NCBI GenBank assembly: GCA_049662565.1
Contig: JBATBW010000175.1
Span: 1-17,057, forward strand
From: JBATBW01 sp049662565
Lineage (GTDB): Bacteria > Bacillota_I > Bacilli_A > Erysipelotrichales > Erysipelotrichaceae
Length of the DNA: 17,057 nucleotides
Direction of reading: 5' to 3'
The notes below the pieces were generated by a model. It saw only the letters and a program-made list of their open reading frames with translations. It had not been told where the DNA came from and ran no database searches. A program made the translations under genes and the position numbers. Shown here one piece after another: positions 1 to 6,937 of this stretch. The first letter of the stretch is position 1. Each line of letters opens with the position of its first letter.

Positions 1-1217
1 AAATAATCTTAGCTTTAGATTTAGGTATAACAGCTAATGAAGAGGTCGATTATGCGAATTCTTTAGGAATCGATATTTTAATTTTAGATCATCATCAACC
101 AAAAGAACAATTGCCTAATGCCAAAGTTATTGTGGATGCACATAAATCTAGTGATCAATATCCTTTTAAAGATATATGTACTGGTGCTTTAGCTTATAAG
201 TTGAGTTATGAGTTGTATCATCAATTTAAATTAGATACTAATTTTATTATTAGTTTGTTAGGGATAGTAGCTTTTAGTACAGTAGCAGATTCAATGCCAC
301 TAATCAACGAGAACCGTACTTATGTTATCGAAGGTTTAAAGCAAATTAATAATGGTTCAAGAATTTGTTATCAAGTGTTGTTAAATAAGTATAAAAATAT
401 TGATGAAAATATTTTAATGATGAACATCAACCCGATGATTAATGCTGTTGGTAGGTTAAATAACAATATTGGTTTCCTTATTGAATTTCTAATAAGTGAT
501 GATTATCAAGTGGTATATAAGCATTTTCAATTTCTTTTAGATAATAATCAAGAAAGAATTGATCTTACAAAAATGTATGTGGAAGACTTAAATCAACGAA
601 TGAATAATGATTATCCAATTATTATTGAAAAGGGTAATTTTAATCATGGAATAATTGGTCTATTAGCTAGTAGATTATGTATGCAATATCATAAACCAGT
701 AATTATAGCGAGTTGTATTGATCAAAATTATAGTGCAAGTGCTAGGAGTTATGGTGATTTAGATTTATTAGAATTATTAAAAAATGTAAACGAGGATATT
801 ATTCAAATTGGTGGACATAAAATGGCTTGTGGTATGACTATCAAAGGCGAGAATTTTAATCACTTTAATGAAACTTTGAAGAAAATGGATATTCATGTTG
901 ATGAGAATATTTATTTTGATTTTCGTTTAAATGTTGATACCATGAAAGCTAGTTATCTTGAAAAGTGGGATGTGTTGTCACCTTTTGGTAAAGGATTAGA
1001 AAAACCATTGTTCGGTTTAGTTCTCAATAATTATCGAGTTAACACCTATGGCAAAGTTGTGAAATATGTTTGTAATAATATTGAAATTGTCGATTTCAAT
1101 TTGGATATTAATACCAATAATCGACCTTTCAAATGTTTGGCTAATATCTCATATAATAGTTTTACTAAAAAGCATCAATTTGTTATCAAAAATTCTAGTA
1201 TCAAAGTTATCAAATAG
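1..1217 (+). CDS. recJ: RecJ single-stranded-DNA-specific exonuclease, 3' part of gene (5' end outside window)
   Basis: The reading frame is open from base 3, so the gene enters from the left; 404 residues are visible. RecJ degrades single-stranded DNA 5' to 3' in recombination and mismatch repair in the cytoplasm. Visible landmarks in order: the end of the DHH phosphoesterase domain with the Asp-His-His motif at bases 87-95; a YPF segment and a GxLAYKL-like helix; an INAVGRL segment matching the family's INAxGR motif; then the DHHA1 domain with GIIGLLASRL, SARS and GGHKMACGM. The last ~100 residues look like the RecJ OB fold, and the protein ends there without the extra C-terminal region of long Bacillus-type RecJ. 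The usual Asn-Pro after the DHH block is replaced by Asp-Ala-His-Lys, so it is somewhat divergent. It ends in TAG. No terminator follows it, and the promoter of the next operon begins 11 bases later. Confidence 0.9.
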   Translation, partial: IILALDLGITANEEVDYANSLGIDILILDHHQPKEQLPNAKVIVDAHKSSDQYPFKDICTGALAYKLSYELYHQFKLDTNFIISLLGIVAFSTVADSMPLINENRTYVIEGLKQINNGSRICYQVLLNKYKNIDENILMMNINPMINAVGRLNNNIGFLIEFLISDDYQVVYKHFQFLLDNNQERIDLTKMYVEDLNQRMNNDYPIIIEKGNFNHGIIGLLASRLCMQYHKPVIIASCIDQNYSASARSYGDLDLLELLKNVNEDIIQIGGHKMACGMTIKGENFNHFNETLKKMDIHVDENIYFDFRLNVDTMKASYLEKWDVLSPFGKGLEKPLFGLVLNNYRVNTYGKVVKYVCNNIEIVDFNLDINTNNRPFKCLANISYNSFTKKHQFVIKNSSIKVIK

Positions 1218-1228
1218 TATTAAAGTTA

Positions 1229-1256
1229 TTGATTTTAATGGTATATATGCTATACT
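1229..1256 (+). promoter_or_regulatory. Extended -10 sigma-A promoter of the ECF/SAM-hydrolase operon
   Basis: A -35 box TTGATT (1229-1234) and a -10 box TATACT (1251-1256) are separated by 16 bases, with a TG at 1248-1249 giving an extended -10. The predicted start is near 1263, leaving an untranslated leader of under 20 bases. That leaves no room for a SAM or other riboswitch. Confidence 0.7.
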
Positions 1257-1279
1257 ATTTACGACAAAAGGGAGGGTAT

Positions 1280-1834
1280 ATGAAAAAATCAGTTATCTCA
1301 ACAAAAGCAATAGTTGCTGCCGCAATTGGAGCTGCATTATTTGCTTTAGCATTTATGTTTATTAAGGTGCCATCACCAATTCCGGCTACACAAATTCAAA
1401 CAGCTTACGGTATTGGGGCATTCTTCGCTGCATTATTTGGTCCAATTGTTGGATTCTTAATTGCCTTTATTGGCCATGCGGTAAACGACATCGCTTTATT
1501 TGGTAGTGCTTGGTGGAGTTGGATTATTGCTAGCGGTATTTCTGGATTAATTATTGGTTTAAGTTTTAATAAATTTGATATTGAAAACGGTGTTTTTGGA
1601 AAAAAAGATATTATTATTTTTAATGTTTATCAAGTAGTTGCACATTTGATTGCTTGGTTAGTTATTGCACCAGTATTAGATATCGTTATTTATGCAGAAC
1701 CAGCTGCTTATGTGTTTACACAAGGGGTTTTCGCAGCTATTTCTAATGCGGTAGTTACAGGAATTATTGGAACATTATTACTTTTAGCATATTCTAAAAC
1801 TAGAACTGCGAAGGGTTCATTAAAGAAAAAATAA
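1280..1834 (+). CDS. ECF transporter S (substrate-binding) component, UPF0397 family
   Basis: This is an integral membrane protein of 184 residues, the usual size for an energy-coupling-factor S component. It captures the substrate in the membrane and docks on the ECF energising module. The ATG at 1280 is preferred because GGGAGG lies just upstream and the membrane-embedded N terminus (MKKSVISTKAIVAAAIGAAL) starts there; an upstream in-frame start at 1229 falls inside the promoter. UPF0397 features I recognise are PxPIPxTxIQTAY (~residues 31-43), FGPIVGFLIAFIGHAVND (~53-70), the aromatic WWSWIIASG (~78-86), FGKKDII (~106-112), and YAEPAAYVFTQG with a C-terminal KTRTAKGSL. Pfam labels this family an ECF riboflavin S component, but I know of no proof of riboflavin specificity for this branch. 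The downstream SAM hydrolases hint at a methionine- or SAM-related substrate instead (inference). Genes for its own ATPase and T component follow directly. Confidence 0.88.
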   Translation: MKKSVISTKAIVAAAIGAALFALAFMFIKVPSPIPATQIQTAYGIGAFFAALFGPIVGFLIAFIGHAVNDIALFGSAWWSWIIASGISGLIIGLSFNKFDIENGVFGKKDIIIFNVYQVVAHLIAWLVIAPVLDIVIYAEPAAYVFTQGVFAAISNAVVTGIIGTLLLLAYSKTRTAKGSLKKK

Positions 1835-1861
1835 GGCAATATTAATTATTGCCTCTTTTTT
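1835..1861 (+). terminator. Weak intrinsic terminator or attenuator inside the ECF operon
   Basis: A perfect 7-bp stem, GGCAATA (1835-1841) and TATTGCC (1847-1853), has a 5-base loop and is followed by TCTTTTTT. It starts on the base after the S-component stop codon and ends 14 bases before the ATPase start. The short, AT-containing stem suggests partial rather than full termination, as no new promoter is visible between it and the next gene. Confidence 0.6.
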
Positions 1862-1875
1862 ATTAGGAGACAAAC

Positions 1876-3570
1876 ATGGAAAAATTAATTGAATTTAAAA
1901 ATTTTACATTTAAATATGATGCACAAAGTGAACCGACATTATATGATATCAATTTATCTATTAATAAATCAGAGAAAATTTTAATTATTGGACCAAGCGG
2001 TAGTGGTAAAAGTACATTAGCTCATTGTATTAATGGGTTAATACCGCATACTTATAAAGGTGAGTATAGTGGTAATATATATTTATACGGTAATGATGTC
2101 TATCATGATTCGATATTCAAAAGATCTAAAAGCGTTGGCACGGTTCTTCAAGATTCGGATGGACAATTTGTTGGTTTAACGGTCGGAGAAGATATTGCTT
2201 TTTCTTTAGAAAATGATAATTGTGACCAACAAATTATGTATGATAAAGTACTAAAAGTTAGTAGTATGGTTGATATGGATAAATTTCTAACAAAAGCTCC
2301 TTTTAATTTAAGTGGGGGACAAAAACAACGAGTAGCTTTAGCGGGGGTAATGATTGATGATGTAGATTTATTATTATTCGATGAACCTCTAGCCAATTTA
2401 GATCCGGCAACGGGTAAAAAGGCAATCGCTTTGATTGATAAATTACAAAAAGATTATGGTAAGACAATTGTCATTATTGAACATCGTTTAGAAGATGTAT
2501 TATATTGTGATGTCGATCGTATTATCTTAATGGATGATGGTCATATCATTTTTGATGGTACGGCTAATGATTTGTTACTAAGTGATTTACTTAATAAATA
2601 TGGAATTAGAGAACCTTTGTATTTGACTGCTTTAAAACATAGTAAGATGTGTAGTGATACTAATGTTTCAAATATAAATGATATCCATGGTCAATATCCT
2701 TTATTAGAAAACTTTTATGATAGATATGAAACAGAAGAAAAAATTAATAAAAAAGAAGATGTTTTATTGACATTAAAGAATGTATCATTTAGTTATGATG
2801 GCAAAAACGAAGTGTTAAAGGATATTAATTTTGATTTATATAAAAATGAAATGATTAGTATTGTTGGTAAAAATGGGGCAGGAAAGAGCACAATAGCAAA
2901 ACTGATATTAGGATTTTTGCCAAAGTATTCGGGTAACATGGAATTCATGGGTCAAGACATGAAGGATATGACGATATTTGAGAGATCAAACTTTTTTGGT
3001 TTAGTTTTACAAAATCCAAATCAAATGATATCAAAACCAATGATTTATGATGAAGTGGCCTTAGGATTGAGAAATCGAAAGATGGACGAAGAAACTATTA
3101 GGGAAAAAGTTACTAATGTTTTAGAAATTTGTGGTTTATCACCATTTATCGATTGGCCAGTTCGGACATTGAGTTATGGACAAAAGAAGAGAGTCACTAT
3201 CGCTTCTATTTTAGTAATGGAACCAAAGATACTAATTTTAGATGAACCAACTGCAGGGCAGGATTATCGTCATTATCAAGAAATATTAGAATTCTTAAAG
3301 AAAATTAATCAATTAGGGACAACTATTATGATGATTACTCATGATATGCATTTGATGTTAGAGTATAGTGATCGTTGTTTAGTTTTAGCAGATGGTGTAT
3401 TGAAGGCGGATGCTTATCCTTATCAAGTTTTAACTAATAAGGATTTAATCGATAGTGCAAATCTAAAAGAGACTTCACTTTTTACTTTAGCAAACCATTT
3501 AAAAATGAATGACAGTGTAAAGTTTGTGAAGAATTTTATTAGTTATGAAAGGGGAATAAAAGGTGAGTAA
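1876..3570 (+). CDS. Duplicated ECF transporter ATPase (two ABC domains fused in one chain)
   Basis: The cytoplasmic ATPase of an ECF importer, with the two usual subunits fused into 564 residues. ABC domain 1 has Walker A GPSGSGKST (39-47), the Q-loop (Q92), signature LSGGQ (145-149), Walker B LLLFDE (165-170) and the switch His203. Domain 2 has Walker A GKNGAGKST (331-339), Q379, a modified signature LSYGQ (432-436), Walker B ILILDEP (452-458) and His489. Both sites keep the Walker residues and the catalytic Glu, so both should hydrolyse ATP. The ~60-residue linker (about 240-298) is low in conservation. TAGGAG lies just upstream of the ATG. The 3' end overlaps the next gene by 8 bases. Fused ATPases of this kind normally serve one dedicated S component, here the UPF0397 protein upstream. 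Confidence 0.93.
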   Translation: MEKLIEFKNFTFKYDAQSEPTLYDINLSINKSEKILIIGPSGSGKSTLAHCINGLIPHTYKGEYSGNIYLYGNDVYHDSIFKRSKSVGTVLQDSDGQFVGLTVGEDIAFSLENDNCDQQIMYDKVLKVSSMVDMDKFLTKAPFNLSGGQKQRVALAGVMIDDVDLLLFDEPLANLDPATGKKAIALIDKLQKDYGKTIVIIEHRLEDVLYCDVDRIILMDDGHIIFDGTANDLLLSDLLNKYGIREPLYLTALKHSKMCSDTNVSNINDIHGQYPLLENFYDRYETEEKINKKEDVLLTLKNVSFSYDGKNEVLKDINFDLYKNEMISIVGKNGAGKSTIAKLILGFLPKYSGNMEFMGQDMKDMTIFERSNFFGLVLQNPNQMISKPMIYDEVALGLRNRKMDEETIREKVTNVLEICGLSPFIDWPVRTLSYGQKKRVTIASILVMEPKILILDEPTAGQDYRHYQEILEFLKKINQLGTTIMMITHDMHLMLEYSDRCLVLADGVLKADAYPYQVLTNKDLIDSANLKETSLFTLANHLKMNDSVKFVKNFISYERGIKGE

Positions 3571-4396
3571 CGATTTATTTCAATATGAAGAAAAAGATGC
3601 TTATGTTTATCGTTTAAATGGTGCCAGTAAGCTAATATGTTTCTTATTATTAACTTTTGCGATTATGCTTTCGTTTGATATTCGTTTTATTTCTTTAGTA
3701 ATATTACTATCTACTACTATTTTATTGACATCAAAGATGTCTTTTAAAAAGATTAAGTGGCTATTGTTTTATGCCTTGGGTTATATGTTAATATCTTTTG
3801 TGTTGAGTTTTCTTTTTTCGCCAGAAGAAGGGGTTAGAATATATGGAACTCGTCATGAAATATTTCATTTGTTTGGGAATTATTTTGTTACCCAAGAACA
3901 ATTGTTGTATCAAGCTACGAAGTTTTTGAAATATACTTGTGTTATTCCGGTTGGTATTTTATTCTTTTTGACGACAAATCCTAGTGATTTATCTAGTTCA
4001 TTAAATAAGATTAAAGTTAATTATAAGTTGGCCTATTCTTTTGCCTTAACTTTGAGATATATTCCAGAAGTTACTAGGGAGTATCATGATATATCTTTAG
4101 CTATGCAAGCTCGGGGTATTGATTTGAGTGGTAAAGCTAAACTTAAAGATCGGTTTAAAAATATTATTAGCATTTTGACTCCTTTGATATTTAGTTCGTT
4201 AGATAAAATTGAATATATTTCTAATGCGATGGATTTAAGAGGGTTTGGAAAAAACAAAAATCGTAGTTGGTATAGTTATAAAAAGTTTAGTCGTATCGAT
4301 ATCATATCGATGATTATATGTCTCTTAATATTTGTTGTTGGATTATATTTAACGATATTTGTGAATCAAAGTCGTTTCTTTAATCCCTTTATTTAA
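3563..4396 (+). CDS. ECF transporter T (transmembrane energy-coupling) component
   Basis: A 277-residue membrane protein that links the ATPase pair to the S component. It has hydrophobic segments at about 24-55, 65-86, 121-137 and 250-268. The cytoplasmic coupling helices carry the two family hallmarks, AMQARG (ARG at 183-185) and AMDLRG (LRG at 225-227), which dock into the ATPase grooves. Translation starts at a GTG that overlaps the end of the ATPase gene by 8 bases, behind AAGGGG at good spacing, so the two are probably translationally coupled. With the two genes before it, this completes a self-contained ECF system. The substrate cannot be read from this subunit. Confidence 0.92.
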   Translation: MSNDLFQYEEKDAYVYRLNGASKLICFLLLTFAIMLSFDIRFISLVILLSTTILLTSKMSFKKIKWLLFYALGYMLISFVLSFLFSPEEGVRIYGTRHEIFHLFGNYFVTQEQLLYQATKFLKYTCVIPVGILFFLTTNPSDLSSSLNKIKVNYKLAYSFALTLRYIPEVTREYHDISLAMQARGIDLSGKAKLKDRFKNIISILTPLIFSSLDKIEYISNAMDLRGFGKNKNRSWYSYKKFSRIDIISMIICLLIFVVGLYLTIFVNQSRFFNPFI

Positions 4397-4406
4397 GGAG
4401 AAAAAA

Positions 4407-5252
4407 ATGAAACCAATTTTAGTGTTTCAAACTGACTTTACTTATAAGGAAGGTGCAGTTTGTTCGATGTATGGAGTAGTAAAAAGTGTTGATCGTGAAT
4501 TGGAAATATTTGATGGAACTCATGAGATCCAACAATACAACACATATGTTGCAAGTTATCGTTTATATCAAAGTATGAAATACTGGCCGACTGGTACAAT
4601 ATTTGTCAGTGTTGTAGATCCCGGAGTTGGTACTAGTCGTAAGGCTTGTGTGGCAAAAACAAGTGATGGCTATTATGTCGTAACTCCTGATAACGGTAGT
4701 TTAACGCATTTAAAAAAATGGGTAGGAATTAAGGAAGTTCGTGAAATTGATGAATCAATTAACCGCTTAAAAGGTAAAGGCAGTGAAGAAGTTGCAATTT
4801 TCCATGGTCGTGATTTGTTTGGATATTGTGCAGCACGTTTAGCAAGTGGCATTATTAGTTATGATCAAGTTGGTCCTAGTTATGAGGTTAATGATATTGT
4901 GGAACATGATATTTTTGATCCGTATGTACAGGACAATAAAGTTTTTGGTTATTTTGAGATTAATGATCCTAATTTTGGCAACTTGTGGACTAATATCCCT
5001 CGTTCATTGTTTTTTGATAATGATATGAAGTATGGTGATATTATTAATCTTAAGGTGTATAACGATGATGATTTAGTTTATGATAATAATATTTTATTCC
5101 ATCAGTCTTTTGGTTTTGTGGACAAAGGTGAACCGATTATTTATAATAATGAATTGATGAAGATTGCGGTTGCTTTATCGATGGATAGTTTTTGTGAGAA
5201 GACTAATATTAGTTTTGGACCAGAATATAAGGTGGTTTTTGAAAAATGTTAG
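4407..5252 (+). CDS. S-adenosyl-L-methionine hydrolase (SAM hydroxide adenosyltransferase, DUF62), paralogue 1
   Basis: The family hydrolyses SAM to adenosine and L-methionine and is related to the SAM-dependent fluorinase and chlorinase. The 281-residue length is normal. The conserved Asp-Arg-His triad of DUF62 hydrolases is visible as Asp71 and Arg78 in VDPGVGTSR and His133 in FHGRD. Other family blocks are FQTDF (7-11), MYGV (21-24), WPTGTIFVSVVDPG (60-73) and TPDNGSLTH (93-101). The C-terminal domain follows from about residue 170. AAGGAG lies 6 bases before the ATG. It sits 10 bases after the ECF T gene and overlaps the GNAT gene by 7 bases, so it is part of the same operon. A halogenase function is unlikely because the hydrolase triad is intact. 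Confidence 0.9.
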   Translation: MKPILVFQTDFTYKEGAVCSMYGVVKSVDRELEIFDGTHEIQQYNTYVASYRLYQSMKYWPTGTIFVSVVDPGVGTSRKACVAKTSDGYYVVTPDNGSLTHLKKWVGIKEVREIDESINRLKGKGSEEVAIFHGRDLFGYCAARLASGIISYDQVGPSYEVNDIVEHDIFDPYVQDNKVFGYFEINDPNFGNLWTNIPRSLFFDNDMKYGDIINLKVYNDDDLVYDNNILFHQSFGFVDKGEPIIYNNELMKIAVALSMDSFCEKTNISFGPEYKVVFEKC

Positions 5253-6034
5253 TACTAGCGAATAAAAATGATCAAAATAGAATATTACAATATCTTAATA
5301 ATAATCATTTAATTAATATATTTATTATTGGCGATATCTTAAATTATGGTTTTGATCAATCGTTTCAAAAGGTATATTATGAAGTTAAAGATGATAATAT
5401 TTGTGCGGTTGGTCTAGTTTTTTATCAAAATTTCATTGTTTATAGTAATGAAGATTATGATTATGAAGCGATGTATCAATGTTATTTATCTAATGGATGT
5501 CAGCTATTAATGGGTAATGAGTTTAGTGTTAGCTGTTTATTGGATCATTTTGATACAGGTAAGTATTTTATTAAAAGACAAACTTTTAGTGTTTTAGTTA
5601 CTAAACAAAGATTACATTTTGATCCAACAGTAAAGATTGCGCATTGTGATGATGTGGATGATATTATTGCTTCACATAAGAGTATTGAGGAGTTTAAAGA
5701 TTTATATAATGATAAATTGAAAGAACTAATTGTTAATCGTATTACGAGTAAAGAAGGTAAGCATTATATTATTAAAAAAGACAATATGGTAATTGCGCAT
5801 GCCAATACGGCAGCTTGTACGACTAATAGTTGTATAGTCGGTGGAGTATTTACGATGCCTAGTTATCGCAATAATGGATATGCTTCTACTGTTTTAGAAT
5901 CATTATGTAGTGATATGATTGATAGCGGTATAACTCCTTGTCTATTTTATGATAATAAAAAAGCGGAGAGTATATATTTAAAATTAGGTTTTAAACCAAT
6001 GGATAATTGGTTGATTATAGGAGAAAAAAGATGA
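5246..6034 (+). CDS. GNAT-family N-acetyltransferase
   Basis: A 262-residue cytoplasmic protein with a GCN5-like acetyltransferase domain in its C-terminal half. The acetyl-CoA pyrophosphate loop is seen in VGGVFTMPSYRNNGYAS (198-214, matching R-x-x-G-x-A). A later NKKAESIYLKLGF (237-249) matches the usual motif B of the fold. The N-terminal ~120 residues are a separate, poorly recognised domain, probably a degenerate GNAT-like half that sets acceptor specificity. AAGGTGG lies 10 bases upstream of the start. The gene overlaps the SAM hydrolase before it by 7 bases and the next one by 4 (ATGA), so all three should be made together. The acceptor is unknown; an amine or amino acid derived from the imported compound is possible (inference). 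Confidence 0.82.
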   Translation: MLVLANKNDQNRILQYLNNNHLINIFIIGDILNYGFDQSFQKVYYEVKDDNICAVGLVFYQNFIVYSNEDYDYEAMYQCYLSNGCQLLMGNEFSVSCLLDHFDTGKYFIKRQTFSVLVTKQRLHFDPTVKIAHCDDVDDIIASHKSIEEFKDLYNDKLKELIVNRITSKEGKHYIIKKDNMVIAHANTAACTTNSCIVGGVFTMPSYRNNGYASTVLESLCSDMIDSGITPCLFYDNKKAESIYLKLGFKPMDNWLIIGEKR

Positions 6035-6873
6035 ATAAATTAGTTTTTCAAAGTGATTTTGGTCTAGTAGATGGTGCGGTAAGTGCGATGTATGGAGTAG
6101 CTTTTCAAGTTAATCCGGATTTAAAGATTTTTGATTTGACTCATGATATTACTCCATATAATATATTTGAAGCTAGTTATCGATTAGTTCAAACTATTGA
6201 ATATTGGCCGACGGGAACGGTATTTGTTAGCGTCGTTGATCCAGGAGTGGGTAGTAGTAGGAAAAGTGTAGTTGTAGAACTAAACAATGGTCAAATTATT
6301 GTAACTCCTGATAATGGCACTTTAACACATGTCGTAAATAAATATGGGATTAAATCCATTTATGAGATTAGCGAAGTTAAGCATCGTCGACAAAATACAA
6401 GTGAATCTTATACATTCCATGGTCGCGATGTTTATTCTTTTGTGGGTGCGAAATTAGCTAGTGGTGATATAACTTTAGATCAAGTAGGAGATAAATTGCC
6501 TAATGAGAGTATTGTTCGTTTAGTTTTGAGTCCAGTAGAAATTATTGATCAAACTATTTATGGTAGTATCGATATTTTAGATGTTCGATTTGGAAGTTTG
6601 TGGACTAATATTGCGAAACAGGATTTTGATAAGTTAGGAATTAAACATTTAGAAAAGGTTGAATTGACAATTTATAATAACCAAACAATGGTTTACCAAA
6701 ATATGGTTACTTTTGGTCATAGTTTTTCTGATGTGATGTTTGGGGCACCAATTATTTATACTAATTCTTTATTTTGTATGGCAATAGCGATTAATCAAGG
6801 TAATTTTGCGAAAGCATATAATGTTGGTGTTGGCGATAACTGGCGGATTGAAATTCGTAAGAATGGTAATTAG
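6031..6873 (+). CDS. S-adenosyl-L-methionine hydrolase (DUF62), paralogue 2
   Basis: A second 280-residue SAM hydrolase, clearly similar to paralogue 1 along its length. The start is the ATG at 6031, which overlaps the GNAT stop as ATGA and follows AGGAG. A TTG at 6007 would add eight residues that do not belong to the family. Catalytic residues are Asp70 and Arg77 in VDPGVGSSR and His130 in FHGRD. The blocks FQSDF, MYGV, WPTGTVFVSVVDPG and TPDNGTLTH are all kept. Since both copies look active, they could form mixed trimers (the family is trimeric) or differ in substrate. It is the last gene of the operon; no hairpin terminator follows, and a fresh promoter starts 12 bases later. Confidence 0.9.
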   Translation: MNKLVFQSDFGLVDGAVSAMYGVAFQVNPDLKIFDLTHDITPYNIFEASYRLVQTIEYWPTGTVFVSVVDPGVGSSRKSVVVELNNGQIIVTPDNGTLTHVVNKYGIKSIYEISEVKHRRQNTSESYTFHGRDVYSFVGAKLASGDITLDQVGDKLPNESIVRLVLSPVEIIDQTIYGSIDILDVRFGSLWTNIAKQDFDKLGIKHLEKVELTIYNNQTMVYQNMVTFGHSFSDVMFGAPIIYTNSLFCMAIAINQGNFAKAYNVGVGDNWRIEIRKNGN

Positions 6874-6885
6874 AGACTATTATAT

Positions 6886-6914
6886 TTGTATAATTCAAAT
6901 TATTTTAGTATAAT
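6886..6914 (+). promoter_or_regulatory. Sigma-A promoter of the CotH operon
   Basis: TTGTAT (6886-6891) and a perfect TATAAT (6909-6914) are spaced 17 bases apart. The predicted start near 6921 is immediately before the GAAGGAGG ribosome binding site (6924-6931) of the CotH gene. No terminator separates it from the SAM-hydrolase operon, so some read-through from upstream is likely. Confidence 0.75.
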
Positions 6915-6937
6915 AAAAAAGTTGAAGGAGGAAAACT

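Noticed and set aside
1229..1279. Earlier start for the ECF S component, adding 17 residues
   Set aside because: The extension overlaps the -35/-10 promoter elements, has no ribosome binding site and is not part of the family; GGGAGG precedes the ATG at 1280.
1218..1279. SAM riboswitch or methionine control element before the ECF/SAM-hydrolase operon
   Set aside because: The predicted promoter leaves a leader under 20 bases and the whole gap is 62 bases; there is no room and no matching structure.
1066..1365. Plus-strand ORF overlapping the end of recJ and the start of the S component, and a similar one at 4846-5028
   Set aside because: Out-of-frame shadows of strong genes with low-complexity hydrophobic translations.
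6007..6030. TTG start eight codons upstream for the second SAM hydrolase
   Set aside because: The added residues are just the GNAT tail in another frame; the ATG at 6031 has AGGAG and aligns with paralogue 1.
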